Part shown: one piece after another, positions 1 to 8,238 of the stretch
Position numbering within the stretch: position 1 is the stretch's first letter
How the letters are laid out: each line of letters starts with the position of its first letter
Origin: Marinomonas sp. MED121
GTDB taxonomy: Bacteria; Pseudomonadota; Gammaproteobacteria; Pseudomonadales; Marinomonadaceae
Assembly (NCBI RefSeq): GCF_000153025.1
Contig: NZ_CH672433.1
Coordinates: forward strand, 417,456-481,455
Length of the DNA: 64,000 nucleotides
Reading direction: 5' to 3'
Made by a program: the position numbers and the translations under genes
The notes under the pieces: model-generated
The model's database searches: none
Told to the model about the DNA's origin: nothing
What the model saw: only the letters and a program-made list of their open reading frames with translations

Positions 1-591
1 TGGCACAGTAAAGGTCAGAGCTTCAACCCCGACTTCACTTTTAGTTGGAGTAAACCTTTTAGAGGTTAGTGAGTTTGTTACCTCTGCTTCAGAATCTCCC
101 GCATTGGAATAAAAAATCTCTAGTACTAAGTCACCATCAAATTCACTATTTATTGCAAATTCAACTGAAAATGTAAGTTGCTTATCCCTTAGCTGCTTAA
201 CGACAGCCGTTTCAATTAATTGATGAAGCTGACCAAAACCTTGATCTTGATTAATTGCAAACATAATTCCTTTTTCTGGGTTAGGATCTCTTGTACAAAC
301 AGCCCCTGACAAATTTGCAAACCATTGGTCGGCGCAATAACCCGTCTCAGTAAATGTTTCACCCGCTTGCCAGACTTGCGGTTTACCATTGATTAATAGG
401 TTTCGACGTCCATGGGTGCTAAATACGTCAGAGTGTGTTTGTACTTCTGCCTTGGTAGAGACCATCTCCTGCTGTACTTGATCAATCGCAGCATCCGCAT
501 CTTGCCTAACTAATTCAAACGATTCTTTCGCGCCTTTCATTTCACTTGCAGCCAATGTCAAAGCTGCTGTGGCAGTGCTTAATTCACTCAT
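1..591 (-). CDS. Phage tail fibre protein, N-terminal part (cut by window edge)
   Basis: The frame is open from ATG at 591 to the window edge, so about 197 N-terminal residues are visible. After a helical, Ala/Glu-rich start there is a segment reading RRNLLINGKPQVWQAG, followed by an aromatic stretch with YCADQWF. That pattern is common in phage tail-fibre and tail-appendage proteins that carry a beta-sandwich receptor-binding module. Its start overlaps the stop of the collar fibre gene upstream by four bases (ATGA), so the two are probably translationally coupled. It is the likely host-recognition component of the particle. The C-terminus, which sets specificity, is outside the window. Confidence 0.75.
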   Translation of the reverse strand, partial: MSELSTATAALTLAASEMKGAKESFELVRQDADAAIDQVQQEMVSTKAEVQTHSDVFSTHGRRNLLINGKPQVWQAGETFTETGYCADQWFANLSGAVCTRDPNPEKGIMFAINQDQGFGQLHQLIETAVVKQLRDKQLTFSVEFAINSEFDGDLVLEIFYSNAGDSEAEVTNSLTSKRFTPTKSEVGVEALTFTVP

Positions 592-1157
592 AGTTTCCCT
601 TCCAAAGTTAATAATCTTTCATGATTTTTAATGGCACTCGATAAGGCGGAAATGGTCGCCGCACTGTTTTGCATTATGCTAGTTTGCATAGCAAGCATTT
701 CTGCTTCGTAATCAAACTGCCAAGATGCTAGAGGTAAATCGGCCCCTGTGAGTTGTTTGGCATTACTAAAAGGCACCACTAAATTGCGGTTAATAACCTG
801 ACCTATTCCAACCCGTTTTTTATTGAGCGGGATATTGGAGTAAGCTAAAAGCTCCCCCGTATCAGTGACTAAACCGTAATAGTTAAAATCATAATCGCCT
901 ACGCTACTATCCAATACCAATGAGTAAGTCACCGCATTGTCATCGTTATAATGGGGGTCTTGCACCAGGATGTTGCCACCCACTAAATAGCTTTCATCTG
1001 GAATGCCCGCCGTTGCATCGGCTGGGGTAGTTTCATCCACACCAGGAATATTTGCCAGAATAAAATGAGTAACTACTACTGGCTCCAAACTGGCTGCTTT
1101 TTGGGCGATATAACGCGCCCCAGCATCTGTTACTGTTCCATTTACTATGTCTGTCAT
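588..1157 (-). CDS. Phage tail-collar fibre protein (DUF3751/gpH N-terminus type)
   Basis: The 189-residue product begins with the pattern typical of the tail-collar fibre N-terminal domain (DUF3751): an N-terminal GARYIAQKAAS helix, then a beta-rich segment with SYLVGGNI and DYDFNYYGLV, ending in a helical stretch. In P2-like phages this domain attaches the side fibre to the baseplate. Here the protein is only the adaptor, and the distal fibre is encoded by the next gene downstream, which its stop overlaps. It follows gpI by nine bases. The split into adaptor plus separate distal fibre is inferred from gene lengths. Confidence 0.8.
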   Translation of the reverse strand: MTDIVNGTVTDAGARYIAQKAASLEPVVVTHFILANIPGVDETTPADATAGIPDESYLVGGNILVQDPHYNDDNAVTYSLVLDSSVGDYDFNYYGLVTDTGELLAYSNIPLNKKRVGIGQVINRNLVVPFSNAKQLTGADLPLASWQFDYEAEMLAMQTSIMQNSAATISALSSAIKNHERLLTLEGKL

Positions 1158-1166
1158 AATTCGTCC

Positions 1167-1796
1167 TTAAATTACTGTTATCCTATCTTCACTTCGTTCA
1201 ATAAAATGCTGCGCTAGGCTCACTTGAGCTGCCCCAGCCTTATCCATAAACACATAATCCGCCGCTAGGTTTAACTGCTCGATACTCTTATCAAGTCCAA
1301 AACTCAGCCCTTCTATGCTGACGTCATCTAACCTATCCAGCATCAAAAATTCATAACGCCGACACGTTCGGCCATATTGTCGAATAATGTGATGAGCCAG
1401 CTCTGGATTTTGAGTCATGCTAGAGTCAGCTAACCAAAGGGTAATTACATCCCAATCGGTTTCAGACGCTCGCTCAATCTGGCCATATAAAGGCACATCA
1501 AACCGTGCGAGAACCTCTTTAAAGCCTCCCTTACTGCCGGCATCTATGGCATTTTTCACCCCATGTTTGACTCGCTTTCGAAAAAGCTCATCAGGCTCAT
1601 TAGCAAATCGATCAATATCGTTTTGATAAGCCAGCAGCTTTAGCACATAGACATGGCAAGTCTCGGCATCCAGTTGATTAAGTGGTGTTTTAATCCAGGC
1701 TTCAGTCTTGTCCCAAAAAGAGCCAAAAGCATCAGCTAACTTAGTAACCTCCTTTCCCTCTCGAATCCAAACAGGCAATTCAAATTTAGCCACCAT
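1167..1796 (-). CDS. Phage tail protein I (baseplate)
   Basis: This 209-residue protein resembles the P2 tail protein I family. It has an N-terminal region with LPVWIREGKEV, a central helical segment with ELFRKRVKHGVKNAID that matches the conserved GpI core, then GFKEVLARF. GpI is a minor baseplate component that joins the baseplate wedge to the tail fibre. It sits two bases after the gpJ stop and is followed by the collar fibre, the J-I-H order of P2-like tails. Assignment rests on this order and on the recalled family pattern. Confidence 0.8.
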   Translation of the reverse strand: MVAKFELPVWIREGKEVTKLADAFGSFWDKTEAWIKTPLNQLDAETCHVYVLKLLAYQNDIDRFANEPDELFRKRVKHGVKNAIDAGSKGGFKEVLARFDVPLYGQIERASETDWDVITLWLADSSMTQNPELAHHIIRQYGRTCRRYEFLMLDRLDDVSIEGLSFGLDKSIEQLNLAADYVFMDKAGAAQVSLAQHFIERSEDRITVI

Positions 1797-1798
1797 AC

Positions 1799-2965
1799 TT
1801 AGCCCTCCTGCACGTTAAGGGAGTTCAAGCGTGGTACTTCAAGCTCAGTGACAATGTCCCCTTGATCAAACTCAATACTCTCTATTTCTGGAAAGTTTTG
1901 ATAAACCTCACTGGCTAATCGGGTAAAGGAAAAGCGTGAATAAGGCTGTGTTTGTGTCATCACATAAGCTGAGTTTGATCGAAAAGCCGCCTCAATAGCC
2001 TGTTCAACACCGGTTAAAATAACCATCCTTTCACTATCAAGTAGAGCGGTAGGTAAATAAACCGTGACACTCAGATCCACATACAATTCGGGCAACTTAA
2101 ACACCTGTAAATCATCCCCGTGACCGTGATAGCCCTCGTCATTTATCATGCGATTGATAATTTCGATATAGCTGTCTGCTGGGGCATCAAGCTCAAACAA
2201 AACATAGGCATCCGCAGCACCTGGAATAACCGTATCGCCTCCTCGTGTGACCTCGTGTTCAAACCAGATCATATCGGTAGAAACACCAGCAAACTGGGCA
2301 ATGAGATAACGATAAACACCGTCTGTGTGATAATGACTTAGGGAGTTAAAGGCATTACGAATACGTAGGCGATAATCTTCAATGTCTTCATAGTCATCCC
2401 CGACCACATCAATCCAACTATCTGGGTTAGTGACTGTGATACCTTCGATATCACACTTCACATAATGGCCTGTTTCTAGGTTATAGTCCTTGCCCTCTGC
2501 CAAGGCCTGAACAGCAACACTGATAGACGTCTGGTCTGCTTCAAGCACCGCTGCAGACGTGGTTTCTAGCCCATAGACCATGTCATTTAAAAGCTCTGTT
2601 TGAATCACTGTGCCCAGTGGAATGTCAACATCCCCTTGGGCATCTGCCCGAGTAAATAAAATTCGTCCTTCTAGCTTTTGTGCTTGCTTACGCTCCACGC
2701 CATAATTATTGCCCCACAGGTCGATAAAACCCTCTCCGACCGTTTTTAAGAAAAACTGTGGCATCACATTTTGTACCAAAGCATTAACCAGCCAAGTTAC
2801 TGGCTGCACCGCAATCGCCGAAATTAATCGCCAAAAAGGGCTATAGGCTGAATCGTTACTGATTTTAGAGCCCGAATCAGTGACAGTTTGTTTAAAAACA
2901 TCGCTGATTTCAGTTTCTGTTATAGGGACGCCTTCATCCTTGAGTAGGTTCTCAAAATCCTTCAT
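1799..2965 (-). CDS. Baseplate J-like wedge protein (gpJ)
   Basis: The 388-residue product is a baseplate wedge protein of the P2 gpJ / Mu gp47 family. Supporting features are the N-terminal helical segment, the region with GFIDLWGNNYGVERKQA, the repeated beta domain with GTVIQTE, and the segment DIEDYRLRIRNAFNSL, which is characteristic of baseplate J proteins. These proteins build the wedges that trigger sheath contraction. The start overlaps the end of the upstream DUF2590-like gene by four bases, which points to translational coupling. Confidence 0.88.
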   Translation of the reverse strand: MKDFENLLKDEGVPITETEISDVFKQTVTDSGSKISNDSAYSPFWRLISAIAVQPVTWLVNALVQNVMPQFFLKTVGEGFIDLWGNNYGVERKQAQKLEGRILFTRADAQGDVDIPLGTVIQTELLNDMVYGLETTSAAVLEADQTSISVAVQALAEGKDYNLETGHYVKCDIEGITVTNPDSWIDVVGDDYEDIEDYRLRIRNAFNSLSHYHTDGVYRYLIAQFAGVSTDMIWFEHEVTRGGDTVIPGAADAYVLFELDAPADSYIEIINRMINDEGYHGHGDDLQVFKLPELYVDLSVTVYLPTALLDSERMVILTGVEQAIEAAFRSNSAYVMTQTQPYSRFSFTRLASEVYQNFPEIESIEFDQGDIVTELEVPRLNSLNVQEG

Positions 2966-3273
2966 AGGGTTACCTCTATCGCCTCGTTATTTAACGTACG
3001 CGCACTACAGTTAAGTGCTTCTCCCACTAACGCCACCTTGGCCGTCCCTGGATAAATACGTATGTCGTTTTCCATTTCAATTTCTACTTGAGTGGTAAGG
3101 GTTGCCAACTTAACCTGACTCCTTTCACCTATCATGCTAAAGGCATAACCCTTTTCTCTGAGCATGTGCCTTAGATCCTGTGCAATACAGTCTGCTTCTG
3201 CCCTTAACTCAGGTTCACCCAGTTGGTTTAATACCAAGTCATCATCTATGATGCTTAAATCTATGCTGTCCAT
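2962..3273 (-). CDS. DUF2590-like baseplate-associated phage protein
   Basis: A 103-residue protein placed where P2 has gpW. Its sequence looks more like the DUF2590 family known from VHML-type phages: an acidic N-terminus SIIDDDLVLNQLGEP, then CIAQDLRHMLREKG, then GERS and a C-terminal region with RIYPGT. The RHM(L/I)RE helix is shared in outline with T4 gp25-like wedge proteins, so a role at the sheath-baseplate junction is likely. It overlaps the tape measure stop by one base and gpJ by four. Family naming is from memory. Confidence 0.65.
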   Translation of the reverse strand: MDSIDLSIIDDDLVLNQLGEPELRAEADCIAQDLRHMLREKGYAFSMIGERSQVKLATLTTQVEIEMENDIRIYPGTAKVALVGEALNCSARTLNNEAIEVTL

Positions 3274-4916
3274 TAGCCCACCTGCATTTCCATTTCATGG
3301 GCCAATTCATCCCCGCGTACCCCTTGGCCATAATTATTTACTTCAATTTTTTCCACATGGTTTTGCTTACTGCTATTCGCAAATAAATTACTGATAGTCT
3401 GAAATAAGCCACCCTGCTCACCTGCTTGTCCTGGGTCTGAGCCTGGCAAAGTTAACGCCGCATCTTGTGCGATACCTTGCTCTGCCACCTTTTGCGACAA
3501 ACCTTGGGTCGTTTGAACCTCTGCACTTGCTCCCATACCAGGTAGCCAGCTGAATTTGTTTTTAAGCCAATCGGCGGATTCACCAACAAAAGCAAAAGGA
3601 TTCAAATTGGCTAACCAGGTTTTCAGTTCACTCCAAGCGCCTTTTATGGTTTCAATCAAGGTAAAATCAAAGCTCATGTCAGGCATCAAAGACAACTCAC
3701 CCAACCAGACTTGAAACTCGCCCCACCATTGGGGAATTTTTTCAAATACCCCAATTAAGAGATCAATCGTTTCAATCACAGCGTAAAGGGGAAAGAAGGC
3801 CATTTTGAGCCATTCATTGTCAGCAAACAGCCCTTTAATAAAGCTAAAACCCTGACTTAAAGCGGAGAATACCCAGTCAGTAAATCGCCCAATGGCAGCA
3901 CTCACTTCATCCCAATACACCACCATAGCGACCAAAGCACCGATCAAAGCCGCAATCCCTATCACAATCCAAGTAATCGGGTTCGCCAATAAAGCAGCGG
4001 TAAAACTCCAAATAGCCGGTAGGGTGGTAAGCACACCCGCTTTTAGCGTGGTAAATAGCCCCAATAATAAAGGCCCACTCGCCACCATGGCTTTCATTGC
4101 ACCATTCAAGATCCAAACCCCAGCGGCTTGTAATTTCAGTAGAGGCGTAATGATCAGGTTTTTAACCAGCCAATTTTGCGACAAGCTAATCGCGTGGCTT
4201 TTGGCCAAGTTCAGCATTTCCTGCGCGACCCCTACCATCTTGATCACTTCCATCATGGAGCCTAATGCTTGCTCAGCGGTATTAACGCCTTGCGCGAGGT
4301 TTGGGTATTTATCTGCCCAACCGTCAAGGCTATTTCCCATGGCTTTTACCTCATCAATATAAGGTTCAAAGCTAGGTGATAGCTCCGCCATTAAATTATT
4401 TGAGAGTGCCTGGACTTTCGTATCCAATGCTGGCCAAAGGGCCAGCTGCTCATTCAAGCCTTGCTTCAATGTGGAAAAGGAGTCCGTGTAAGCTGAGATA
4501 TTAGATTCACCAAATACACGGCCCATAACATTGTCACCACTTAAGGTTTTAAGGCTGGCAACTTGCCCTTTAATCTGACCTAGACTGTCATGCAAAATTT
4601 GCAATTTAGAGGCTGGCTCGCCCGCAATTTCGACAGAGGCAACAAGTGAACTTGTTGCAGAATCACGGGGAATACTTGAATTGCCGACAACACTTGTTGT
4701 CGGGCCAGCCACACCTATGCCTGCTATCAGATTCTGCACTTCTAGCGTTAAGTCTTCTAAACCTGTGGTTAAACTTAAAACCGCTTGATAAGGTGCTTCA
4801 AAGACAGTTTGCATTTGATTCACTAACGCTTGAATCCCGTTTTGAACTCCCCCAAGAGAGCTCGAAAACTGGTTTAGCTTGCCAAGGCTTAGCTGTAATT
4901 TTTCGAGAGCTTCCAT
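3273..4916 (-). CDS. Phage tail tape measure protein
   Basis: The 547-residue product has the build of a tape measure protein: an N-terminal coiled-coil section, a long helical body, and a central hydrophobic region (roughly residues 255-330) with several membrane-like stretches including ANPITWIVIGIAALIGALV, the usual landmark of phage tape measures. It sets tail length and may pass through the target membrane on ejection. It is short compared with long-tailed siphophages but normal for a compact myophage tail. AGAGGT lies just before the ATG. No separate hub (gpD) or spike (gpV) gene is recognisable between this gene and the baseplate genes. Confidence 0.85.
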   Translation of the reverse strand: MEALEKLQLSLGKLNQFSSSLGGVQNGIQALVNQMQTVFEAPYQAVLSLTTGLEDLTLEVQNLIAGIGVAGPTTSVVGNSSIPRDSATSSLVASVEIAGEPASKLQILHDSLGQIKGQVASLKTLSGDNVMGRVFGESNISAYTDSFSTLKQGLNEQLALWPALDTKVQALSNNLMAELSPSFEPYIDEVKAMGNSLDGWADKYPNLAQGVNTAEQALGSMMEVIKMVGVAQEMLNLAKSHAISLSQNWLVKNLIITPLLKLQAAGVWILNGAMKAMVASGPLLLGLFTTLKAGVLTTLPAIWSFTAALLANPITWIVIGIAALIGALVAMVVYWDEVSAAIGRFTDWVFSALSQGFSFIKGLFADNEWLKMAFFPLYAVIETIDLLIGVFEKIPQWWGEFQVWLGELSLMPDMSFDFTLIETIKGAWSELKTWLANLNPFAFVGESADWLKNKFSWLPGMGASAEVQTTQGLSQKVAEQGIAQDAALTLPGSDPGQAGEQGGLFQTISNLFANSSKQNHVEKIEVNNYGQGVRGDELAHEMEMQVG

Positions 4917-4937
4917 GTTTTACCTCTAGCTACTTCC

Positions 4938-5069
4938 CTATTTGCCTGCAAAGGCCTTGGCAATACCATTAGCAATGGCTGCCGTTTCCCTATTCATTTC
5001 TCGCTCTTCTAACCAAAGCGCCCGTCCTAGGCTTTCCGGTTCATCATCTTCATGAGGAAGCCAACGCAT
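4938..5069 (-). CDS. Tail chaperone -1 frame extension (E' / DUF6890-like)
   Basis: In the frame -1 to the tail assembly chaperone there is an open stretch from 5150 to a TAG at 4938-4940. It reads ..NGFEQLVTLRMRWLPHED.. and ends ..ANGIAKAFAGK, with charged and aromatic positions unlike chance sequence and resembling small phage DUF6890 proteins from memory. An internal ATG at 5067-5069 could make a separate 43-residue protein, but it has only a weak ribosome site. The overlap with the chaperone gene instead suggests production by -1 frameshifting, as for P2 gpE/E' and lambda G/GT. The fusion would be about 155 residues. Confidence 0.6.
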   Translation of the reverse strand: MRWLPHEDDEPESLGRALWLEEREMNRETAAIANGIAKAFAGK

Positions 5070-5077
5070 TCTCAGGG

Positions 5078-5404
5078 TTACGAGTTGCTCGAAGCCGTTT
5101 CTGTCGATGCTGTCCCGGAACGCCTGCGCAGCTTTACCACCGTAGGCAGGTCACTGGAAAATTCATCGGTTAGAATGCCCATCACATCCATTACTAATTT
5201 GGCTTTAGGCTGAGAGTCTTCATTCACCATCAAAGCTTTTAGCTTTGAGTGCTGCTCACTTTTTACGGTTGACGATAAAAGGTTATAGGCTGGCAGAACG
5301 GTTTGACCTTTGGCCATCGCATCCACAAACTTGTTATATTCTTTATCTGTCACCTTAAATTCAAAATCCGTATCACCTATGGTGATTTCAATTAGCTGTG
5401 CCAC
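5078..5404 (-). CDS. Phage tail assembly chaperone (gpE-like)
   Basis: A 108-residue acidic helical protein lying directly between the holin genes and the tape measure, the position of the tail assembly chaperone. It has DTDFEFKVTDKEYNKFVDAM followed by a helical region, and ends in a low-complexity TASTETASSNS tail. Such a tail is typical when the zero frame is only the short form and a frameshift product carries the real C-terminus. Chaperones of this class coat the tape measure during tube assembly. The stop falls inside the -1 extension frame. Holin gene and start are two bases apart. Confidence 0.72.
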   Translation of the reverse strand: MAQLIEITIGDTDFEFKVTDKEYNKFVDAMAKGQTVLPAYNLLSSTVKSEQHSKLKALMVNEDSQPKAKLVMDVMGILTDEFSSDLPTVVKLRRRSGTASTETASSNS

Positions 5405-5406
5405 TA

Positions 5407-5589
5407 TTACTCTCCTTGTACTTGTTTCTGAGCCAGTTTTAAGTGCTCTCGTTTAAACCAAAAATTGGTTAAAAATGTTGCGATACCAATGATCAAGCCA
5501 CCCATGGCAACCCATTCATTCATTGAAAAACCTGCAAGCGTCGTGGTTATTGACGCCCCATAAGCGGTGGCTACTGTGGACTTCTCCAT
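5407..5589 (-). CDS. Small phage holin
   Basis: A 60-residue protein with one clear membrane segment (residues about 25-45, MGGLIIGIATFLTNFWF) followed by a charged tail KREHLKLAQKQ. Size and layout match small holins of the HP1 type, which form inner-membrane lesions that free the endolysin. It sits between a second membrane protein and the chaperone, in the same block as the amidase, so a complete holin-endolysin release cassette is present. No Rz/Rz1 spanin pair was found. Confidence 0.65.
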   Translation of the reverse strand: MEKSTVATAYGASITTTLAGFSMNEWVAMGGLIIGIATFLTNFWFKREHLKLAQKQVQGE

Positions 5590-5599
5590 GTTTGCCTCC

Positions 5600-6022
5600 C
5601 TATTTCCTTAACAATCCCATGCCCTTAATACTGACCGCCGCCAGTACGACTATTTTTAATAATTCACCTAACTCCACGCCTAAGGACTTAAGACTTTCTA
5701 GCCCTAAATTTACTGAGTCCAGATAACGCATATCCCCGCTATAGCCACTGGCCATAGCCGCAACAAAAAGGAGTACAAAAGGTGAGGTGATAATCAGGGT
5801 CACGTATTCATCCTTCCAAGAAGCAGGCTCTTGTTGCTTGGCCAATGCTTCCCATTCAGCTTCTTTCAAATTCAAATCAAAACGCTTTTCTTGACCGGCT
5901 AACTTGAGCTTTGCTTGAGCAGACTCGGCTGCCATTTTTCTGGTCTGTTTTGCCTGGTATGCCTTGGAAATGGGTGCCACTAAGGCACCCAAAAGGCTTT
6001 GAAATCCCGAGATTAATCCCAT
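5600..6022 (-). CDS. Holin-like membrane protein (3-TM GTA-holin type)
   Basis: A 140-residue protein with a hydrophobic N-terminus (ISGFQSLLGALVAPISKAY), a highly charged middle (residues 25-65), and one or two C-terminal membrane segments around YVTLIITSPFVLLFVAAMASG and LGELLKIVVLAAVSIKGMGL. This matches the arrangement of phage and gene-transfer-agent holins described as having three transmembrane helices. It lies just after the amidase and before the small holin, so the locus has two holin candidates; one could be an antiholin. Function is inferred from topology and position. Confidence 0.6.
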   Translation of the reverse strand: MGLISGFQSLLGALVAPISKAYQAKQTRKMAAESAQAKLKLAGQEKRFDLNLKEAEWEALAKQQEPASWKDEYVTLIITSPFVLLFVAAMASGYSGDMRYLDSVNLGLESLKSLGVELGELLKIVVLAAVSIKGMGLLRK

Positions 6023-6047
6023 TCCACTACCGCCTTTATCTGATCAC

Positions 6048-6452
6048 TTAATCCAACCCTTTTCGTTCAACGTCTAACCACCAGGTTTTAACATCAAAAT
6101 TGGGGCAGGTTTTAGCAGGATTAAGATCCCTATGACCGACGACACTTGCCTTTGGATAATCTAATTTCAGCGACAACAAAAGGCCTTCTAATGCCCGCAT
6201 TTGGGCACAATTAAAATCATCTCGTCCAATCAAACAAATGCCTAGTGACGCCTGATTAAAAGGGTCTGCATGGGCTCCTTGCCAATACCTTGGGCGCCCC
6301 CATTGCACCTCGCCTTTTAACGTAATCACTGCGTGATAACCTATGCCGTCCCAGCCCTGTTCTAAATGCCATCTATGGATGTCTTGGGCGTGAGTTTCTC
6401 GGCCATTAGGCGTATCTGAGCAATGCACCACTAGGTAGTCGATATGCGTCAT
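6048..6452 (-). CDS. Endolysin: N-acetylmuramoyl-L-alanine amidase (Ami_2)
   Basis: A 134-residue single-domain amidase of the T7-lysozyme / Amidase_2 family. It begins ..YLVVHCSDTP.. and carries ..GYHAVIT.. and ..VGHRDLNPAKTCPNFD.., which give the expected zinc ligands H10, H107 and C115. It cleaves the bond between muramic acid and the stem peptide. There is no signal peptide, so export depends on the neighbouring holins, and no separate cell-wall-binding domain. It starts on the last bases of the tail tube gene, so lysis is co-expressed with tail structural genes. Confidence 0.9.
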   Translation of the reverse strand: MTHIDYLVVHCSDTPNGRETHAQDIHRWHLEQGWDGIGYHAVITLKGEVQWGRPRYWQGAHADPFNQASLGICLIGRDDFNCAQMRALEGLLLSLKLDYPKASVVGHRDLNPAKTCPNFDVKTWWLDVERKGLD

Positions 6453-6901
6453 TAACCTAGAGTCTCAATAAAGCTTTGATCTAGATAAGGCACGCCATTA
6501 ATTTCGATAAAGCGACTATCCGTCACATCATAAGCAATGGTATGTTCCAACTTGTCACCACCTTCGCCGCTGGCATCCAGAATTTTGCTTAGGCGCAGCT
6601 TGCAACCATAGGCAGCTGTTTTGAATTCTTGGTCTAGGGTTTTACCCAAGCCAACAATGTCGAACACGCCAAGTTGCTGCCATGAACCTGCGGTTTTAGC
6701 CGCTTCCACCAGCTTGTTATAACTTTGAGTATCTAGAGTGATTTCACCACTTGCCGATACCACACCACGTACAAAACCATCTGGAACACCACGTGTTGTG
6801 GTTGGTTTGATGCCATCTTCCACATTAAGTGTGTATTGCTTAACGTTAACAATCTGAGTACCAATGGAAATATTGATATCTGATCCTGAAATATGTTGCA
6901 T
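6452..6901 (-). CDS. Phage tail tube protein (DUF2597 type)
   Basis: A 149-residue protein immediately downstream of the sheath gene (one base between them), the normal sheath-tube order of contractile tails. It starts MQHISGSDINISIG and contains GIKPTTTRGVPDGFVRG, matching the DUF2597 family from VHML-like phages as I recall it. That family corresponds to P2 FII tail tubes. It would form the inner tube stacked inside the sheath. Its stop overlaps the amidase start. Confidence 0.78.
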   Translation of the reverse strand: MQHISGSDINISIGTQIVNVKQYTLNVEDGIKPTTTRGVPDGFVRGVVSASGEITLDTQSYNKLVEAAKTAGSWQQLGVFDIVGLGKTLDQEFKTAAYGCKLRLSKILDASGEGGDKLEHTIAYDVTDSRFIEINGVPYLDQSFIETLG

Positions 6902-6902
6902 A

Positions 6903-8012
6903 CTAAACCTCGCTTGTTAGATTAAGAGCGATATAAGCTTGAATCGCTTTAGGGCAGTTATAAGGTCGAACCAAGAGTGCAATTTGCACTTTCGTACGGG
7001 ACGCCCAACTAATGGTGATATCGCCATCTACAGGTGGTTTTACTTCACCAGGCTTATAAATACCGTTCGAGGTTATGCTCTTACTCATGTCGATAACGGG
7101 GCGCATAAAGTAAGTTTCATGGGCGGCAATAGACAAAGGTGTGCTGTTTAGCTCACGGTTACCGACTTTTTTGATCGCCAAAATACGTACTTGGCGTTTC
7201 ACTTTATTCACTACTCTTAGGTTCTCAATCACAGCATAATCACTGGCCTCAGGCGCAAGCGTCATACCATCACTGCAATAAATACCATCATAATCAGGGT
7301 AAACCTGTGGCACTGTGCCTCTGGCATCATTCAGTGCTTTCGCATGAGCCATATTGAAAACCGTACCATCCACATCCGAAGGCAAGGTAGAAAGACCCAC
7401 AATGGCACCGGTTTGTGTGCGCATTGGCGTATCCGCAATGGTCACAGCTTCATTACAAAGGCGACCACAAACGGTTCCCATCCAACCTGCAAATACTTCT
7501 GGAATCAGCATAATGTCAGCTGACGCTACGCCATCCTGTAACGCTTCAAATGCGCTAATAAAAGCATCCCATTTATCTGCGGCATCTGGTGCTTCATTTG
7601 CCACCACAAAAAAGAGTGAGCGACCAAATGTGTTTTCTGTTGCAGCAATCGCAGTCGCCATTACATCTAATTCACTTTGAGCAGCGATTGCATCTGTTAC
7701 CACTACGGCTTCACAAACAATGTTCTGCGCCATGGCAATATCAAATGCCGTTTGCCACTCACCTTCATTAGTGCGAGGCATAACAACTGCGGTCCAATTT
7801 GCCGAAGCATTTGCTTTGGCAGCAGCCAAAGTGGTTTTTAAAGCACTTGCTGGGGCACCTAAAAGCACATCCAAGTCAGAGCTTTGATCCAGATATAAAA
7901 CACTATCTAGGTTCGCTTCTGCCTTACCAATAAATAAGAATTGACGCTCTGGTGAGGAAAAATCTCCTTGTCCAGAATCGACGTCACTTACGCTTACTTG
8001 TCCTAAAGCCAT
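6903..8012 (-). CDS. Contractile tail sheath protein (DUF2586 type)
   Basis: The 369-residue product matches the DUF2586 sheath family found in VHML-like myophages: N-terminal MALGQVSVSDVDSGQGDF, a mid-region with ADIMLIPEVFAGWMG and a C-terminal handshake region with HETYFMRPVIDMSKSI. It forms the outer contracting layer of the tail. ACAGGAAG provides a good ribosome site five bases before the ATG. Two hairpins lie directly upstream and may influence mRNA processing or stability for this highly expressed gene. Presence of the sheath makes the particle myophage-like rather than flexible (F-type). Confidence 0.82.
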   Translation of the reverse strand: MALGQVSVSDVDSGQGDFSSPERQFLFIGKAEANLDSVLYLDQSSDLDVLLGAPASALKTTLAAAKANASANWTAVVMPRTNEGEWQTAFDIAMAQNIVCEAVVVTDAIAAQSELDVMATAIAATENTFGRSLFFVVANEAPDAADKWDAFISAFEALQDGVASADIMLIPEVFAGWMGTVCGRLCNEAVTIADTPMRTQTGAIVGLSTLPSDVDGTVFNMAHAKALNDARGTVPQVYPDYDGIYCSDGMTLAPEASDYAVIENLRVVNKVKRQVRILAIKKVGNRELNSTPLSIAAHETYFMRPVIDMSKSITSNGIYKPGEVKPPVDGDITISWASRTKVQIALLVRPYNCPKAIQAYIALNLTSEV

Positions 8013-8048
8013 TTTAACTTCCTGTTTTATTTCACTTATTAGTCATAA

Positions 8049-8094
8049 CGTTAGGGCTATCCCAGCCCTAACGCTGACACCTTAGAAATGTCAG
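8049..8094 (-). other. Tandem hairpins upstream of sheath gene
   Basis: Two adjacent inverted repeats lie between gpR and the sheath. CGTTAGGGCT (8049-8058) pairs with AGCCCTAACG (8064-8073) across a five-base loop, and CTGACA (8074-8079) pairs with TGTCAG (8089-8094). On the minus strand they sit about 40 bases upstream of the sheath start. No T-run follows, so they are not a classic intrinsic terminator. A role as a partial terminator, RNase-processing site or mRNA-stabilising structure is inferred. Confidence 0.6.
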
Positions 8095-8187
8095 ATCACC
8101 ATCCTCGGACCTATCCATTTCTCCTTTCAACTCACGTTTAAACTTCTTCTTATCCTTAAAAAGAAGGCAACTTATTAGCGACAACAT
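8068..8187 (-). CDS. Candidate small protein between gpR and sheath
   Basis: An open frame of 39 codons starts at ATG 8185-8187 and ends at TAG 8068-8070. It begins MLSLISCLLFKDKKKFKREL, a short hydrophobic start followed by a strongly basic helix. The frame stays open upstream, without a start codon, to the in-frame TAA of gpR, so it could be a broken C-terminal extension of gpR or a separate small gene. No good ribosome site precedes the ATG. A second in-frame ATG at 8116-8118 does have a strong GAAAGGAGAA site but leaves only 16 codons. Not recognised; coding status is uncertain. Confidence 0.35.
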   Translation of the reverse strand: MLSLISCLLFKDKKKFKRELKGEMDRSEDGDLTFLRCQR

Positions 8188-8238
8188 GTGGTTAGAGAGC
8201 TTGGCTAATGAGTCTTCCTGACCCTTTAAGCGATTCCC

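Noticed and set aside
3907..4116. Alternative-frame ORFs inside tape measure, sheath, TssC, VgrG and similar genes
   Set aside because: They lie wholly within well-supported genes, have low-complexity or frame-shadow composition and show no family pattern.
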